DNA of 6,045 nucleotides from Candidatus Tenebribacter mawsonii (GTDB lineage: Bacteria; Cloacimonadota; Cloacimonadia; Cloacimonadales; TCS61), in contig JAVCCD010000102.1 in assembly GCA_030765665.1 (NCBI GenBank), forward strand, positions 1-6,045, read 5' to 3'. This document shows positions 4,621 to 6,045 of this stretch, piece by piece; positions within the stretch are counted from its first letter, which is position 1; each line of letters starts with the position of its first letter. The notes beneath the pieces were generated by a model. That model had not been told where the DNA came from. It made no database searches and saw nothing but the letters and a program-made list of their open reading frames with translations. Position numbers and translations under genes: made by a program.

Positions 4621-6045
4621 ATGAAAAAATTAGCATTAGTTTTATTTGTTTTAGTAGTTTTTGCACAATTTATTACTGCCAACGTTTGGCAGCAAACCTT
4701 CACAATAAAGGATAAAGGAACTGAAACAGAATTTGATCTGACAGATCAAATTAATTTGGAAATCCAAAACTCAACGTTCATCAGCCGCGACAGCAGAATT
4801 TCAACTTTATGGCAGACATCAGATCCAGGTGCAATTGCTGGTGAAATCAGCGTATCCCCAACTTTAGAAAATTCTTTTGTACAGTGGCATTTGAATAATG
4901 AAAGAGTTTCTTTATTTCACGATTCTGCAACTCCACTTTGGGAACATGTAGTTGGAGATCTTGATTTCGGTTACCCGATAGACATGTTAGAAGACGGTTC
5001 TATTCTTGCTATTGCAGATGGTTCAACCATAAAAATATTCGATCCCAATTCTTCAACTCCAACTTGGGAATATATGGTTTCAAATTCAATGACTGGATTG
5101 AAACTTGCACCTGATGGATTAAGTGTTTATGTTGCCTATTACTATTCTGAGAATGGAGTAGTTGAGAAATATGAAATTGGAAATTCAACTCCAGTTTGGA
5201 CGACAAGTTTTGCAGGAAGCTCACAAACTCTTGATATTAGTGGTGATGGTTCTACTTTGATCTTCACACAATATGGTGGTGGAAACAGCTTCATGTCAGT
5301 ACTTGATTCTGCCGATGGAAGTTTGATATTCCAAGCAGTAGAATATAATCAGAACAATCCTGCTATCAGCTTTGATGCATCTATAATTGTAAATGGAGAT
5401 TATTCTGGATATGTTCATGTTTATGAATTTAATGAGACTTTAGAAACTTATGAAGAAAAGTGGAGCTTCAATGCTACAGGCAGTGGAACTTCTACCTGGA
5501 TTGGCGGAATGGGCATTTCCGGTGATGGCAGCACAATAGCAATTGGAACCTTAGATTTTATCACTGGTGGTTTTGATGGGCAGATCTTTGTTTTTAATAC
5601 TGATGCTCCTGTTCCACTTTGGATCTATGAAAATTTTGGTGATTATGTAACCAAAGTTGACGTGAGTTATGACGGTTCAATCATCGCTGCTGCAGGTTAT
5701 GGACCAATGGATCACAGTACTGCAGATTTCTTATTATTCCGCAAAGAGAGCAATATTCCAGTTTATGAAATTAACACACCTGGCTCCATGGACGCCTTGG
5801 ATTTAGCTGATGATGGCTCTTTCTGTACAGTTGGCGGAAAGGCTGTACACGCACGTGAGATGGGAAGCGGTGGTTTAGTTTACAGTATCGATTGCGATCT
5901 CGGTGGTGGCATGATTACTGGAATTATCAATCTGGACGGAGAAGAAGATAATTCCGGAGCAAAGATCGAGATTCTTGATCTGGTCGATTATTTTACATAT
6001 TCTGACTATGATGGTAATTTTACTTTTAATAACGTTCCAAGTGGC
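4621..6045 (+). CDS. Exported seven-bladed beta-propeller protein with carboxypeptidase-regulatory-like domain (partial)
   Basis: I read 475 residues with no stop before the right edge. Residues 1-20 form a Sec signal peptide: K2-K3, a hydrophobic core, then FITA before a likely cleavage at A20/N21, with no lipobox cysteine. Residues about 50-425 show repeating beta-propeller strands. An acidic D-G-S or similar turn recurs at D125, D165, D209, D252, D302, D351 and D398, giving seven units of 40-50 residues. Several units also carry a P-x-W strand (W107, W149, W193, W334; Y382 in one). This resembles PQQ/WD40-like propellers, but no cofactor or enzyme site is evident. From about residue 430, GMITGIINLDG and later SDYDGNFTFNNVPSG match the carboxypeptidase regulatory-like beta-sandwich, often found in surface proteins of this type. 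AGGAG lies five bases before the ATG. It is likely secreted or surface-attached and its function is unknown; a C-terminal sorting domain could lie beyond the window. Confidence 0.85.
   Translation, partial: MKKLALVLFVLVVFAQFITANVWQQTFTIKDKGTETEFDLTDQINLEIQNSTFISRDSRISTLWQTSDPGAIAGEISVSPTLENSFVQWHLNNERVSLFHDSATPLWEHVVGDLDFGYPIDMLEDGSILAIADGSTIKIFDPNSSTPTWEYMVSNSMTGLKLAPDGLSVYVAYYYSENGVVEKYEIGNSTPVWTTSFAGSSQTLDISGDGSTLIFTQYGGGNSFMSVLDSADGSLIFQAVEYNQNNPAISFDASIIVNGDYSGYVHVYEFNETLETYEEKWSFNATGSGTSTWIGGMGISGDGSTIAIGTLDFITGGFDGQIFVFNTDAPVPLWIYENFGDYVTKVDVSYDGSIIAAAGYGPMDHSTADFLLFRKESNIPVYEINTPGSMDALDLADDGSFCTVGGKAVHAREMGSGGLVYSIDCDLGGGMITGIINLDGEEDNSGAKIEILDLVDYFTYSDYDGNFTFNNVPSG

Noticed and set aside
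5009..5224. Minus-strand 71-residue frame rich in Leu, Gln and His
   Set aside because: Antisense to the propeller gene; its repetitive look mirrors the repeating blades.
1..6045. CRISPR array, tRNA/rRNA gene, transposase, phage genes or toxin-antitoxin pair
   Set aside because: I saw no regularly spaced direct repeats, no tRNA-like fold and no coding sequence of these families.

Overview
This is an AT-rich bacterial window with compact operon structure, strong AAGGAG/GGAGG ribosome sites and a lipoprotein-free Sec-exported surface protein. These traits suit an uncultured Fibrobacteres-Chlorobi-Bacteroidetes-type lineage; Cloacimonadota is my best guess, from general protein style only. No rRNA, tRNA or marker gene is present to confirm it.

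Positions 1-4384 hold one minus-strand operon, read right to left: a TetR-family repressor (3755-4384), then mrpE, mrpF, mrpG, a stand-alone MbhD/DUF4040 protein, an MbhE-MrpB fusion, mrpC, and an mrpD-type antiporter subunit that runs off the left edge. These are the membrane subunits of an Mrp (Mnh/Sha) cation/proton antiporter module. The order E-F-G-MbhD-MbhE/B-C-D matches the antiporter half of archaeal-type Mbh hydrogenase operons rather than the textbook mrpABCDEFG order, and no NuoL-like N-terminal MrpA is visible. The window therefore holds either a split-MrpA Mrp antiporter or the ion-pumping arm of a larger Mbh/Mbs-like respiratory complex whose catalytic subunits would lie beyond the left edge. 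Most junctions overlap by 1-8 bases. The exception is mrpE-mrpF, where about 160 extra bases, including a palindromic short repeat, sit between near-duplicated copies of the junction.

Positions 4385-4620 are a divergent intergenic region. It has two overlapping palindromes just upstream of the likely tetR start (a probable operator) and a pair of inverted ATTTGACA boxes.

Positions 4621-6045 hold a plus-strand gene, open at the right edge. It encodes an exported protein with a signal peptide, a probable seven-bladed beta-propeller and the start of a carboxypeptidase-regulatory-like beta-sandwich domain. It shows no functional link to the antiporter operon.
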